NCBI RefSeq assembly: GCF_947242115.1
Contig: NC_074725.1
Span: 14,564,511-14,628,510 of the forward strand
Source of the DNA: Biomphalaria glabrata
Lineage: Eukaryota > Mollusca > Gastropoda > Planorbidae
Length of the DNA: 64,000 nucleotides
Direction: 5' to 3'
Shown here: piece after piece, positions 12,191 to 24,395 of the stretch
Position numbering within the stretch: the stretch's first letter is position 1
Layout: each line of letters opens with the position of its first letter
The notes under the pieces: generated by a model
The model's database searches: none
The model's input: only the letters and a program-made list of their open reading frames with translations
Told to the model about the DNA's origin: nothing
Translations under genes and position numbers: made by a program

Positions 12191-12845
12191 TTATCAGCCA
12201 CCAAAGCCTGGAACAGGTTTAGCAAACCTTTCTTTCATCTTTCTCCACAAGCAAGCACAGCTCTTTAGAACACTCTAGTGGAGCCTACACTGAAGCTCGT
12301 GTTAGCCGCTCCATCGTCTCTAGCGAAAATTTAACGATGATGCCACGCTGAGAACCGGGAAAAGAGTGGCATCTTTTTTTTTTATATCAGAAGAAACAAA
12401 AACTGGACAGTACTTGATTTATTTGTTATTTATTTATCATTGGGACTTTTAAAAAACCTCCACCAGCCATTTCTTACCATTTACGTAGTTGTATCGTCTG
12501 GTAAAAAGTAGATTTTTAAAACTGAAGTTTAGTTTATCTCTACACTCATTATCTAGAATTTTAAAAATAGGCTTCTGGACGAAACAAGAGAACCAGTGCA
12601 GTACAAGAGCTAAATTTCTTATACATATATATATACATGAAATGGAAGGAATCTTGCTTATTAGTTTTACTCAAACATCACCAACTCAACTTCATACCAT
12701 CTAAAACATTTGCTAAAATTCAGCTCTTTATCTAGAACTCATATTTTGTAGTAGATAAAAATGTTCACGCTACAATTAATGAACTGTAGTGAATGTTAAG
12801 ACTGACGATAAAGACCAGAGATGTTGTGGTAGGCGTCACCTATAT

Positions 12846-13565
12846 TCAGCTCTCGAATGAATCCAAGAGATGTTCTGGTAGGCGACACCTATGTCCAGCT
12901 CTCGAAGACCCCACTGCAGTGTATAGGATGGACTGGGGTAAAAGCAAAGTGACACACAAAAGTAACTTCGTGGTTTTCTTCTCCTTGTATGTCACTTCCG
13001 TTAGTTTATCTCTGGAGTTGGTTATGGATTGCCTCCACTTGGACTTAGACCGGAGCGTTACAGATAAAATCATCGCGCAGAAGAGCAGCATCAGGACGTA
13101 GCCTGTGATGTAACAGGGAACGGTAACTCCTCTCTCCCTGTTTCTTTCATAGCACAGAAACAGTGTCGTCTTATTACAAATTGGTATGAGCTTCCAGTCC
13201 AAGTAGGAGATGCAATTGTGAGAGAACATTGCACAGAGACAGAACAACAACAAAAAAAAAAAACAAAGCCACGTTGACAACCACCGCCACCTTAGAGTTG
13301 ATCACCCTCTTAGCTTTCATGGGCAGAGCAACGCAGAGGCACCTCTCCAGGGCCGCGAAGCAGGTGTTCACGCTGCCGAGCTTGGTGAAATACTCGTGCA
13401 GGAGCCTTGTGAAATACGCAATACCGTCCTGGGGGGCGACCAGGTCCTCGTCGCTTAGGAAAGGGCTGCAAAAAAAAGGATGAAGACAATATCCTTGACC
13501 AACTCCCCGATACCGCTGATCACCAGGGCAAACAGCGTGGCGTTGAGCCTAGTTGTGGGCTAGTT
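12846..13565 (-). pseudogene. Rhodopsin-class GPCR fragment (chemosensory/peptide receptor type), broken
   Basis: Reading down from 13565: a TM2-like stretch (LNATLFALVISGIGELVKDIVFIL), then in another frame the first extracellular loop and TM3 ending FAALERCLCVALPMKAKR (13290-13371), where ERC stands in the DRY position, then TM4 (VVVNVALFFFFVVV). After a 12-13 base A-run at about 13250-13263 the frame changes again and a TM5-like segment follows (ITGYVLMLLFCAMIL, about 13070-13120) with a basic third loop. TM1, most of TM6 and TM7 are missing. ERCLCVxLPxKxK resembles the FMRFamide-like and chemosensory receptor expansions of gastropods. At least two frame changes and missing ends argue for a pseudogene; single-exon structure would suit those families. 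A doubled 60-bp segment at 12795-12905 follows its downstream end. Confidence 0.6.
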
Positions 13566-13599
13566 TTGTAAACAACCGAAGGATAATAACATTGGCGAA

Positions 13600-14490
13600 T
13601 ATTCCTAAAACACCAATGATTTGTGAAACTGTACAAAGTTCTCACTAACCCTGGTAACCTATTGGATTATATTCAATCTTTACATATACTTATATACTTT
13701 TATTTTATAACAAACTCTAGTTCTATTTCGTCTCCAACTTGTAAATTACTGTAAAAATTTGTCTTAAAGTTTTATTGTAGAGACGTCCAGTGCAAGCTAC
13801 ATGAGATTCTAAAAGATGCCAAAAGATTCTTAGTTTTTAATAATAACTTGCAGACTATCTACAAACCAAACACAGTCAATATTTTGAAACGTCATTGCTT
13901 ACGAAAGAAAAATGAAAATTAAGTAATTATGGGTGGTTAACACTGCATTTCAATGACTGAGCTGTGCGCAATGTGTACATATGGCCCCCTTCTGTCTCAC
14001 AGGGCAATGGATTTGCGTTGATGAATCGGTTTGACACTTGTGTGCAATATAAATAAAAACAAATTTTGAAACTTGTAGACTCCATTACACATTACTTCGT
14101 ATACTTAATATCTAGCTTTCCCTGTCCACATATTTCTTGTTTAACAGGGGCAGTCAACTTTTCATTAAAACGATTCTGTAAAAAAGAGGAGAATTAATTT
14201 AGTTTTCTATTTTTTTAAATAATAGCCAACGATGTAGAACAAGATCAGTAGTTCCGTGTGTAGGTCGGGCAGCCTTATTTTGAATACATCTAGACCCAGT
14301 TAACAGTTATCAGAGCACAGCTACTTCTTTTATCAACGTATGTCAGCATCACAAAGATTGTGCTAGAACTGCGCTTAATAGGCGAACATTATAATAATCA
14401 TAAACAATAATTAAACAAGAAAAATATATAAAATACTTTTTTTTTTAGAAAACGGATATAATAGAAAGTGTAATTAAATCAATTAGTTTG
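13600..14490. other. No gene seen
   Basis: AT-rich stretch; no coding frame, tandem repeat or known element recognised. Confidence 0.4.
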
Positions 14491-14790
14491 GATCAATTAA
14501 ATTAAATTTATAATAGATCTAGGGATTCTAGGCCAACAACAATAAATCTGTGCGATTATCTTATCTTATATAATACAGACGTTACTTCAAAAAAGAAGAT
14601 GATTACGTCATACGCGTCATGCATTTAGTCATGCATATTAACCAATACTCTACTCGTTTTTTTTAAAAGCATTTACAAAACAAAAAAAAAAAGGAGAGGG
14701 GGGGGGGTGGGAAACGACATGAATGCGAGCTCATAGCTCAAGCCTCCTGAAGCCGACCTCCTAACCACCATTGTATCTGTGAGCAGGTCA
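14490..14790 (-). repeat. tRNA-derived SINE, family B
   Basis: The head on the minus strand is tRNA-like (GGTGGTTAGGAGGTCGGC, ending in the worn B-box region CTCGCATTC). The body has TGACGTAATCATCTTC, GAAGTAACGTCTGTATTATA and AGATAAGATAATCGCAC. Parts recur at 36925-37000, 40680-40850, 43230-43340 and 43415-43475. Confidence 0.6.
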
Positions 14791-14799
14791 GGGCAGGCG

Positions 14800-16730
14800 C
14801 GAGCTGTGGTGGCCTATTCTCTTCTGCTGCTCAACATTAAGTTTTATAACAGTAGGCAGGTGGTAGCTCTACTGGGTGGGCCCAATCTGTGCACCTCGGT
14901 CTGCGACCAAGGGGCTAGAGTCGCCTAAGCAACCAGACAACACAATTAAACTAAACTAAACTAATCTAGCTAACTAAAAGAAAGCAATAACGAAACTTTT
15001 ACTTTAGGATAAATAAAACAAAAAGAAACTTTATTTACATACACAAATAAATCAATAATAAAATATAACATATAGAGCTACACTAACACTACAACTGAAC
15101 TCAGCATCTGACTAAAACCCTCTAAATCTACAAACACTAACAGACTAACCAAACCAACTATCTAACAATTACTACCCTAGACCTAAGCTTAGAATTAATA
15201 AAATATAACAAAAAAAGGTACAAGGAGGCGATGGCAGACTAATGGCAGTCTAATGGCAGTAGACTAACAACAGCCTACAGGCAGTAGACTAACAACAGCC
15301 TACAGGCAGTAGACTAACAACAGCAGTACTGCAGTAAGGATAGCCTGCAAAAATCAATACATAAAAACGTTAAAAAATAGTAAAAAGCTAGACTAGACCT
15401 AGTCTAGTACACAAACCGACATGAGGTAATTACATATTAGTAATTAGCCTCCATGTAGCTAATAAAAGCCACAGAATTTAGGTCAAGTCTACGCCACAAC
15501 CCACACAGGCTGGGTAGACAATAAACAGATCTAGACAACATCAGATAAAAGTCACAACAATACACATTAGATCTACTATCTAGGTTAATGAGCCGGCTTA
15601 TGTCAGCCGCCATCTTGTACATAAAAATACAACAAAATTAAAAATAATATTATCTGCCAACTACACTTCAGAAACTACCAAAAAGAATCACTAATAAAAT
15701 AAACATACATAAGAATATAAGATAATAAAAAATTTACAAATAAAATAAAGGAATAAAGAAAAAAATATATGTATTAATCCAAGATGGCTGCAGGTTAAGC
15801 CACCCAGGTTAACGAGTTTCCGGCACAGTCTAGAAAATGGCCAATGAAATTAGACAGAACTGGGGTGCGGCCCCAATCCATCCAAATCTAGATTATAACA
15901 ATTAATCTAGAAATAATCAATATAAATCTAAGCTAATAAAATAAAAAGAAAAAGAAATAAAACATTTTCCAACTTACAGGCGGTCCCAGCTGAAATTACA
16001 CTACACACAATTAACTCTACACCGGCACCACTGTCAGCACTGACCACTGGTCAAGACAAAAGAGGGCTCAACGTGGTTCTGGAGCTAGCTATAACTGGTC
16101 AGCGCGAACATATCGGAGAGCATGACGTCACGCTAATTACCTAAAACTAAACTGGACTACTGATACGCCTAATTTGTACCTAGCCGTACGCTATAATAAA
16201 ATCTAGAAAATTACTAAAGACACGGACTACACAACATTATATACCAAATTAAACAGCATAAAAGAGAATCTTAAAAATTAAATCTTACAAAAATACAAAA
16301 AGGAAGAAGAAAGATATTTATGTTCTAAACTCGTACAGGGACCCTATATAGCTTCTAGACTTACACTTAGACTGAAATTAGAAAATAACTACTAACCTAA
16401 CCTAAGCGCTAAAGACAAAAATACGTAGAACTAATCAGGGACAAAGAAATGGAAACAGTGCCAACAACTCTAAGGCTAGTTAACTATTTTTAAAACTACT
16501 TTTCCTCTACAAGTAAAACACAGATAACAGAAAAAGACTAAAACTAGCAGAAGTTATAAATAGCGGAAACTACAAACACACAGCACTGACCTATGCAAGA
16601 AGAAAAGACACTAAATTAAATTATTCTAGCCTGGCCTATATAAAGTAAATAGATCGAAATACAGATAAAAATAGATAACAAATAGACCTGGGGTCGCCAG
16701 CTCACATATCTATGCTTTGTATAAAGGTAC
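14800..16730. other. Long AT-rich stretch rich in CTA, no gene seen
   Basis: Stop-dense in all frames with repeated CTA/TCTAG motifs, quite unlike its neighbours, plus a GC-richer segment (14790-14930). It looks like one old repetitive insertion, but I could not place its ends or class. It includes three copies of a 26-bp unit (AGACTAACAACAGCC...) at 15238-15330. Confidence 0.4.
15238..15330 (+). repeat. 26-bp tandem repeat, about 3 copies
   Basis: The unit GCAGTAGACTAACAACAGCC plus TACAGG is repeated with few changes. Confidence 0.8.
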
Positions 16731-16734
16731 TTTG

Positions 16735-17045
16735 AAGCAGAGACATATAAAGGGGACTAGTTCAGCTTATACCACCACTTCAGTCAAGTACAAATTCTTT
16801 CCCTTGTTCGAGATACCAAACAATATAATTAATTACCAATAGTTAATTAACTAATTGATTAATTGTTTAAATTGATTCTTGTGTTGTCAGGTCAAAGAAA
16901 GAAATGTGCACAATGTCAGCTTGATCCGAGATTAGGTGTGGGACAAATAACGTGTACACACTTTGTATCAGACAGACAAACAGACAGACAGAATGAGTTG
17001 ATAGAAGCCAGACAGAAAAACAGACAGACAGAATGAGTTGATAGA
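16735..17045 (+). repeat. AT-rich dispersed repeat family R1, fullest copy
   Basis: Order: GGGGACTAGTTCAGCTTATA, CACTTCAGTCAAGTACAA, TTCCCTTGTTCGAGATACCA, the palindromic core CCAATAGTTAATTAACTAAT, GATTCTTGTGTTGTCAGGT, AAAGAAAGAAATGTGCACAA, CTTGATCCGAGATTAGG, ACGTGTACACACTTTG and an end of CAGACAGA units with GAATGAGTTGATAGAAGCC. At least eight copies occur in the window. It has no coding capacity and no tRNA promoter boxes that I can see; it may be a SINE with another head or a MITE. Confidence 0.75.
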
Positions 17046-17049
17046 AGCC

Positions 17050-17935
17050 GTTGATTTAAAACAAAACACATTTCATTTAACAAAATAATCAACGGTATAA
17101 GAGCATGAAAGATTAGTTTCGTGGTATTGTTTTTCCTTTAGTGTTTTTCCTGTACCTGCAAAACTATTGGTATTTGGTTTTGCATACTGTATTTATACAC
17201 TTACACGATAGCTTCATATACTGAGCTTGTTCTAGTGTAAATTTTGACAACCTGTATTGTACCCCTTAAATTCTTGTCCAGTGTGTCTCGTAAAAGCTCC
17301 AGTTCACATTGAAACCGACGGAAGCTTTGCATCTCTTTCGACGACTTCTTCAGCTTTTAAATTTCTGAAACCTCAGAACTGGAAAGAGTTTGATGTTTGT
17401 ATCCAATGTTTGTTTCTAGTTGAGAGTCCTTCAAAATGCAAGTCTCTATAAAACAATTAGCAAATTATTTTGCCGATATATGTAAATCTCTTTATAAATA
17501 TGAAAATGGAGCCTGTATTTAAACTATTAAAACTTAACATTGACCAACCTTTTGGTGTAAGGTAACAGTTGGCTACTCATTACCCTTTAATGTAATATCT
17601 GTTAATGTAGTGATTTAGAGGTGAGCGCTTATACTGTTTGCTGTTGGTATTCGTGACACTTTTTGCTTGCGACAAAGGAAAATAGTTTGTTTTTTTAAAT
17701 ACACACTTTTCTAGTTCATATTTTGGTTTGATAACAGCGATGATAACCTGTAGATATTCAACTTAGTTATTTAAACTTACTTTTACTACTATAATGGGTC
17801 AATAGTTGAATTTATATGTAAAAAAAAAAGCAATGTTGTAATCTATATTTATCCTCATTATCAGAAAACTTCATTCTTACCAAATAACTGACCTACTAGG
17901 GCCGCCAGCGAGTTTGTGTGAAAACACAAAATCAC
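17050..17935. other. No gene seen upstream of the gene 2 stop
   Basis: AT-rich, no convincing exon; downstream flank of PAN-galectin gene 2. Confidence 0.35.
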
Positions 17936-17940
17936 TTTCT

Positions 17941-19297
17941 TTAAAAAAATAGTTCATACACCTGGAAGTCATGTATGACACCTACAAAGCCAACGAGTCC
18001 AAAGTCCAAGACGTGTCCAGCGAAACAGCAGTAAAAACTGTTAATATAAACCTGATAGCCATCCTTGGTCATCAAAACGTCCACTGTGGTCGTTGTATTG
18101 ACTTCAATGACTCCGACAGGTAGTGACACTACTTTGATAGTGATCCAAACGAGATTTTGTACATAGAGCAAAAACACCTTGTCTTTGTAGACCCGTACAA
18201 CAAATGGAATGGTGTTGGACGCAAGGTTACCATCTTGGGACAGCCTGATAGCGAAATACGATGAATTGTAGCCGAAAAAGTTACCAGACAAATGAACCTG
18301 CAAAGAAAATAGTGCGGGAAAAAAAAAAGATGAGAAACCACAATATCAATGACTTGTGATGATGATAGGGGAGATAATTTGTTGTGTGTTCGAGACTTTT
18401 AAACACATGCAATTTAAACTCAGTAGTCTCCCTTTTGTCTCAGTAGGGTAGAAAAAGAAAAGAAAGTAATATGAAGAAATGGGGGGGGGGTGCGATGTAA
18501 GGTAACTTAAGGAAACACGAAAGTAATTCAAAGGAGTAAGTTAAGAAGAAATAGATAGTCTATACAGTTTAATGTCAAGGACGCTTTTGATCACTGTTGT
18601 CAACTAAATATGAAACCTTATTTTGTGCTACAAGCAAAGTTGGATTTCACAATTCTAACAAATGTACAAATTCTAGCGCATGCTTTAAGATACTTAGTTT
18701 ATGGTGTAAACAGCGGTGCTTTAGGGTTAACAACTTATCGTTGTGAAAATGTTGTGATGAAAGTAATTATTCAAATGATTATTCTTCTGATAATGCCCCT
18801 TGCACTACCTTATCGAGCGAGTTTAATTACACATAGCACATTATATTACTATTACATTTAATTACTATTCATTGCAGATTCAAAATCCTTTCCGTTAGTT
18901 TCCCTACTTACCACAAATCCAGGATACATGCCATTGGTCACAGGGAAAAACCATTGATTGATGATGTACAGGTTTGTTCTAACAATTTGAAAATTCCAGA
19001 AGTAAACATTATCCGAGTTGAAGGTCAGATTCTGACCATTATTCATTAGGTCACCTTGACGCATTCGTTCGTTGCACTTGAGAAAGTAAAAGCCACGCAG
19101 GTTTCACGAAACATACAGGTGACGGCACACGAGGGCTTGGACCAGCTAGGGGTTGTCCACAATGAGTTCTGGTCACATCCCGCTGGCTCTATACTCAGTG
19201 AGTCACGAAATAATGCTTTACACATGAGGCTTCCATTGCTGCAAGGCACAGCCTCAGAAAAGACGCTTAAACACAAGACTATCACAAAGACCAACAT
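17941..19297 (-). pseudogene. PAN-galectin protein, gene 2, frameshifted in exon 1
   Basis: Exon 1 spans 18912-19297 and exon 2 17941-18297 (118 codons plus stop). Borders fit the family: donor GTG|GTAAGTAGG at 18911 and acceptor TTTGCAG at 18298, with a short 614-bp intron. Exon 1 opens with signal peptide MLVFVIVLCLSVFSEA and has the MWTT-equivalent (LWTT), SKPSC-x3-C-x4-C and NEC. Just after NEC, around 19050-19065, the frame is lost: the CxxC-GD segment of the paralogues is shortened and about 9 extra bases follow GGTGACCTAAT, so translation stops at once. The rest of the domain (QNLTFNSDNVYFWNF to NGMYPGFV) is clean in another frame. Exon 2 is fully open and close to gene 3 exon 2 (shared FFGYN-SYFAIRLSQD, TTTVxVxMxKDGYQ, CC-GHV). 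It is a recent pseudogene, an allele, or an assembly error; the intact exon 2 and borders suggest recent loss. Confidence 0.7.
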
Positions 19298-19329
19298 TTT
19301 TAGACTTAAGAACTTAGGACTTCAAGATG

Positions 19330-21040
19330 CATAAGTACTTGAAGCCAAGTAGATCACAGTAAAGATAAGCTGAAATGAAAAAAATAGAGATGACTGATAG
19401 TGTTCATCAAATGCCGACAGTCTTGAGATAGTAAGTATTATTAAGTCCCACACATCATTAATTATAAATTTTGTAGTACCAAAAGTTAGCAAAAAGTAAT
19501 TGAGATTTCTACATTTATTGATGTCATGGAAACGAATGCATTTGTTTCAGACGTTGTCTATATATGTTACAATGAGGCAAGTCCAATGAGTTGAACTTCA
19601 CTGTTTTAAATGAGGCTTCATCGGCACATGCCAGTAGCTGGCGACTTACGTAGGGAAATAATCAAAATTGAAAGTCACTTTTCTAAACAAGAACAGTAAT
19701 ATTCCAAGGCAGGCTTCAAGGACAAAGGGGACATTGGGTTGCCTGAATCAGCCTAAATCTGCGATTTTAGCTTAGTACTTCAAGACTTGTGCTTGTCTAT
19801 ACCTAAATGTTTGCTATATTCCAGGTTACAGTCTTCAATCTGAATCCTTTTTGAACAAATATCCCATGATTCACGAATCTCGACTAAGCTTTAAGTATGT
19901 CATTTCCTTTGTATAACGTTCATATCTGTCGGAAATCTTCTTGTCAATTCCATAGTTTCTTTACAAATACAAAACATAAGATTTAGTTATACATAGAACG
20001 ATTTGACATCCATGCCAACTACGATTAAGATAATTAGCAAAGATTTTAAAATGCGTGCCAACTACGATTTAGATAAATAGCAAATACTATGCTCCGTCCC
20101 TAAGTCTTCTCTTCAAGAAAATCTCTAGGAACGGAAACATTAATAGCCAGCTGCTCACGGACACAATAATATTGAAATGTAAAGCATCCGTTTCAACTGA
20201 GTCTTAAATTGTTCTTTAATTCTTTATCTTATCTAAACACTACTTATTATAAAAGAAACAAAGGCTTTGTTTACTAATGCTACAGCAGATACAAAAATGT
20301 GGACAAAAACCCAGAAAGTAAATAGCAACCTAAGTTGATCTCTGAAGCACTGATACACTATTCACGTGACCTGTCTTTTCATATTGATATAATCTTGATC
20401 ATCTCGATGTTTGTAATGGACACTCAGAAGCTGCTTTTAAAAAATGTTATATAGATTGTTTTAATACTGACATTGATCTATCTGGGTTTCATAATTGGAG
20501 CATTCTGGGCTTCGTTAAAGTAATGACAAAAAAAAATAGCAGAAGAACAATGAGCAGATGGAGTCTTGCAGATGAAATTTGGAATATGATATTTATAATG
20601 TATATTTCTATCACGTACTTCTATTTTGTTTACAAAATACATAGATCCATTTAGTCATAAAAGTAATTGTTTACATAAAACAAACATAAGAAAGCTTATG
20701 TAAACAAACAGTGCCAAACAAAGGTGCCGATATAAGACAAACAAAACAATGTCTATGTAAACACATTACATATAGTGTTCCTTTTTACTAATTAGAGTGT
20801 GATGCAGACTGTGCAAGATTTCATCTAGATTCTATATAGCTTGTTAGAATGCTCAAATCTTTTTCCTTGCTAAGCTTTCGAATTAGTTGTTTCTTGTTAT
20901 TTTGGATCCATTTGCGTTTAGCTTATGCAGATATGACTTTAGTCATTTAGTTTTGAAATCAATATTAAAACATAGGTTAGAAAACCAGTAATAAAACAAC
21001 AAAGGTTACTGTTAGGAAAATAAAAATAGCCTCCTGAGAG
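19330..21040. other. Intergenic stretch, no gene seen
   Basis: No coding frame of note and no recognised element. Two near-copies of GCCAACTACGATTWAGATAA at 20015 and 20057 form a local 40-bp duplication. Confidence 0.4.
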
Positions 21041-21044
21041 CCTC

Positions 21045-22575
21045 CTCTGTCAACACGTTCTCCTCTGTCAGCACGTCCTCCTCTGTCAGCACGTCCTCCT
21101 CTGCCAGCTGTCAGCACTACTCTGTCAGCGCTCCTCTGTCAGCACGTCCTCCTCTGCCATCTGTCTGCACTACTCTGTCAGCGCTCCTCTGTCAGCACGT
21201 CCTCCTCTGTCAGCACGTCCTCCTCTGTCAGCACGTCCTCCTCTGTCAGCACGTCCTCCTCTATCAGCTGTCAGCACTCCTCTGTCAGCACGTCCTCCTC
21301 TTTCAGCACTCCTCTGTCAGCACGTCCTTCTCTGTCAGCACTCCTCTTTCAGCACTCCTCTGTCAGCACTCCTCTGTCAGCACTCCTCTGTTAGCACGTC
21401 CTCCTCTGTCAGCACGTGCTCCTTTGTCAGCACGTCCTCCTCTGTCAGCACGTCCTCCTCTGTCAGCACGTCCTCCTCTGTCAGCACGTGCTCGTCTGTC
21501 AGCACGTCCTCCTCTGTCAGCAAGTCCTCCTCTGTCAGCACGTGCTCCTCAGTCAGCACGTCCTCCTCTGTCAGCACGTTCTCCTCTGTCAACACGTTCT
21601 CCTCTGTTAGCACTCCACCTTCAGCACGTCCTCCTCTGTCAGCACTCCTCTGTCAGCACTCCTCTGTCAGCACTCCTCTGTCAGCACTCCTCTGTCAGCA
21701 CTCCTCTGTCAGCACTCCTCTGTCAGCACTCCTCTGTCAGCACTCCTCTGTCAGCACTCCTCTGTCAGCACTCCTCTGTCAGCACTCCTCTGTCAGCACT
21801 CATCTGTCAGCACTCCTCTGTCAGCACTCCTCTGTCAGCACTCCTCTGTCAGCACTCCTCTGTCAGCACTCCTCTGTCAGCACTCATCTGTCAGCACTCC
21901 TCTGTCAGCACTCCTCTGTCAGCACTCCTCTGTCAGCACTCCTCTGTCAGCACTCCTCTGTCAGCACTCCTCTGTCAGCACTCCTCTGTCAGCACTCCTC
22001 TGTCAGCACTCCTCTGTCAGCACTCCTCTGTCAGCACTCATCTGTCAGCACTCCTCTGTCAGCACTCCTCTGTCAGCACTCCTCTGTCAGCACTCCTCTG
22101 TCAGCACTCCTCTGTCAGCACTCCTCTGTCAGCACTCCTCTGTCAGCACTCCTCTGTCAGCACTCCTCTGTCAGCACTCCTCTGTCAGCACTCCTCTGTC
22201 AGCACTCCTCTGTCAGCACTCCTCTGTCAGCACTCCTCTGTCAGCACTCCTCTGTCAGCACTCATCTGTCAGCACTCCTCTGTCAGCACTCATCTGTCAG
22301 CACTCCTCTGTCAGCACTCCTCTGTCAGCACTCCTCTGTCAGCACTCCTCTGTCAGCACTCCTCTGTCAGCACTCCTCTGTCAGCACTCCTCTGTCAGCA
22401 CTCCTCTGTCAGCACTCCTCTGTCAGCACTCCTCTGTCAGCACTCCTCTGTCAGCACTCCTCTGTCAGCACTCCTCTGTCAGCACTCCTCTGTCAGCACT
22501 CCTCTGTCAACACTCCTCTGTCAGCACTCCTCTGTCAGCACTCATCTGTCAGCACTCCTCTGTCAGCACGTTCTT
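21045..22575 (+). repeat. Compound minisatellite: 18-bp block then 14-bp block
   Basis: The left part (to about 21640) is mainly CACGTCCTCCTCTGTCAG (18 bp) mixed with shorter units. The right part is about 67 nearly perfect copies of CACTCCTCTGTCAG (14 bp), which is the 18-mer without 4 bases. A 424-codon plus-strand frame runs through it only because three 14-mers keep frame; it has no gene-like features. Confidence 0.95.
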
Positions 22576-23240
22576 CTCTCCTTTCCACCGAAGCTGTTGT
22601 TTTTTGTTTTGTTTTTTGTAATGACGGTAAAAAGTCGGTATTACGTCCATAATAATCATCTTTTAAGAATTACTTATAAGTCTCTACTACATGACTAACT
22701 CTACTGTCTGGTAGCTTCAAATATTTAGTGTTTAACTTATTTGACCTCTAACCTTGGACTCTTTTCTTATGTAAACATAAATGTGTCAAACATAAGGAAA
22801 AAAACAGCAACGACCGAATAGGAAATGAAACAAACTTCAAGTGAAATAAAACAATTGAACGCGTTTTAAAAAACAACAACAGACTGTCTACAGGCGGGCT
22901 ATGAGTTATTGATTAGGCTCATTGGGTCGTTTCTTAAAAAAGTAGAAAAACTTTACCAACGATCTTTTTTTTTAAACCACAGATCGAATATTCGCGTATA
23001 TTATTTTTAGCTGCTCATTTGTGAGGTATGGTTTTTAAAAAGAATTTTTGAATGAAAATTTTCACCCGCTATATGAAGTTTTTAAAAAATCTGCGCTGAA
23101 GATCAAAGGTTTTTTAAGAAGTAAAGCTGTGTTGTTTTTTTTCAAATAGAAAGTTTTCTATGCATACATTTATTAAAAGAGTGTACAAGTGCATTGTGGG
23201 AGGGAGAATTAAAGAAGTGATGCAGGGGTAACAGAAAGGA

Positions 23241-23430
23241 ATGACACGCATCTTCACCTTCACCTTTCCCTTAGTCTGTTGGACCGTTGGGGCACCACGC
23301 AAGATCTGTCGACTGTCTTTCTCTATTCCTCTCTGTCCTTTGCCTTGGATAGAGCCTCTTTCAATGTCAGGCCCGTCCATTCTTTTATGCTGTCTTCTCA
23401 TCGCTTTCTCTGTCTGCCTCTTCTTCTAAC
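23241..23430 (-). mobile_element. Non-LTR retroelement C-terminal remnant
   Basis: The minus strand reads MRRQHKRMDGPDI, LSKAKDREE, RKTVDRS and AP-TVQQ, the usual last motifs of endonuclease-RT proteins, with frame breaks. Confidence 0.5.
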
Positions 23431-23560
23431 ATATATATATTTATTTATGTCTATGGATAGAACTCTAGGACGTTTCTTTTGAAGTTATTTCCCCTGGCTT
23501 TTCGAATGACATTTTTGATAGTTAGATATAATACTAATTGTTGCAAGGATTTCTGTAGGA

Positions 23561-23713
23561 CAGTGTTTCCAAAAACCTTTTCCTTAACGGAACACTTCGC
23601 ACATTCTGATTATTTAGCGTAACACTTTGCTTATTAGTTAATTATTTTAGTAATTAGTGTAACACCTATCCAGGCCTCGCGGAACACTAGGGAACACAGT
23701 TTGAGAAACACTG
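23561..23713. mobile_element. hAT-like MITE with near-perfect target duplication
   Basis: The left end CAGTGTTTCCAAAAACC and right end GTTTGAGAAACACTG form inverted termini of the hAT style. Flanks CTGTAGGA and CTGTAAGG are an 8-bp duplication with small differences. It is 153 bp long with no coding. Confidence 0.7.
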
Positions 23714-24194
23714 CTGTAAGGAAATACATGAATCACATTTAATCACTTTCGTTGACACACAAACAGGCAATCCATTTCTTGATATGATCGTTTCACTAAG
23801 AGGCATTTTGTTCTTTAACAGGATTAATTAATTTAGGTTTACGTACAATAAAGACTTACATTTGATTTCTAAAAGTTTATACTTGGAGATTAATTGTGAT
23901 GTCGATGGCTTTAAGTTTAAAACAAAAACATATTTACAAAATACTTTTTAAAAAGCAAAGCTTATTAGACTAATATTATTAAGTGAAATTGTATCAATTG
24001 GTTTGTAGTAGATCTACACTAACAATAATAAATCTGTGTGATTAGAAATATTTTTACCAATTGTTTTTGTTTAGCGCAATCCCAAACTCTTAGCTTTCTT
24101 AATATAGGCCATGAAGCTCTCCTTCCAGAAAGGGTGGGGTGAGAAGGAAAGAGGTTTCTGTGTAAATCTTACCGTGATCGCTTTTAAAATGCAT

Positions 24195-24395
24195 TTATAG
24201 TTTAGTTCAACTTATATCACCACTTCAGTCAACTACAATTTCTTTCCCTTGTTCGATACCAAACAAAAAAAATAATTACCAACAGTTAATTAACTATTTG
24301 GTTAATCTTTTTTTTTATTCTTGTTTTGCCAGGTAAAAGAAATAATCGTGTGCCCAATGTCAGCTCGATCTAAGAATGGCTGTAGGAGAGAAAAC
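24195..24395 (+). repeat. AT-rich dispersed repeat family R1
   Basis: Matches 16735 from TTCAACTTATATCACCACTT to the AACGTGTGAC region, where the 51-bp tandem repeat begins. Confidence 0.65.

Noticed and set aside
21424-22698. A 424-codon open frame on the plus strand
   Set aside because: It is the translation of a 14-bp tandem repeat (42 bases keep frame) and has no signal, domain or non-repeat part of note.
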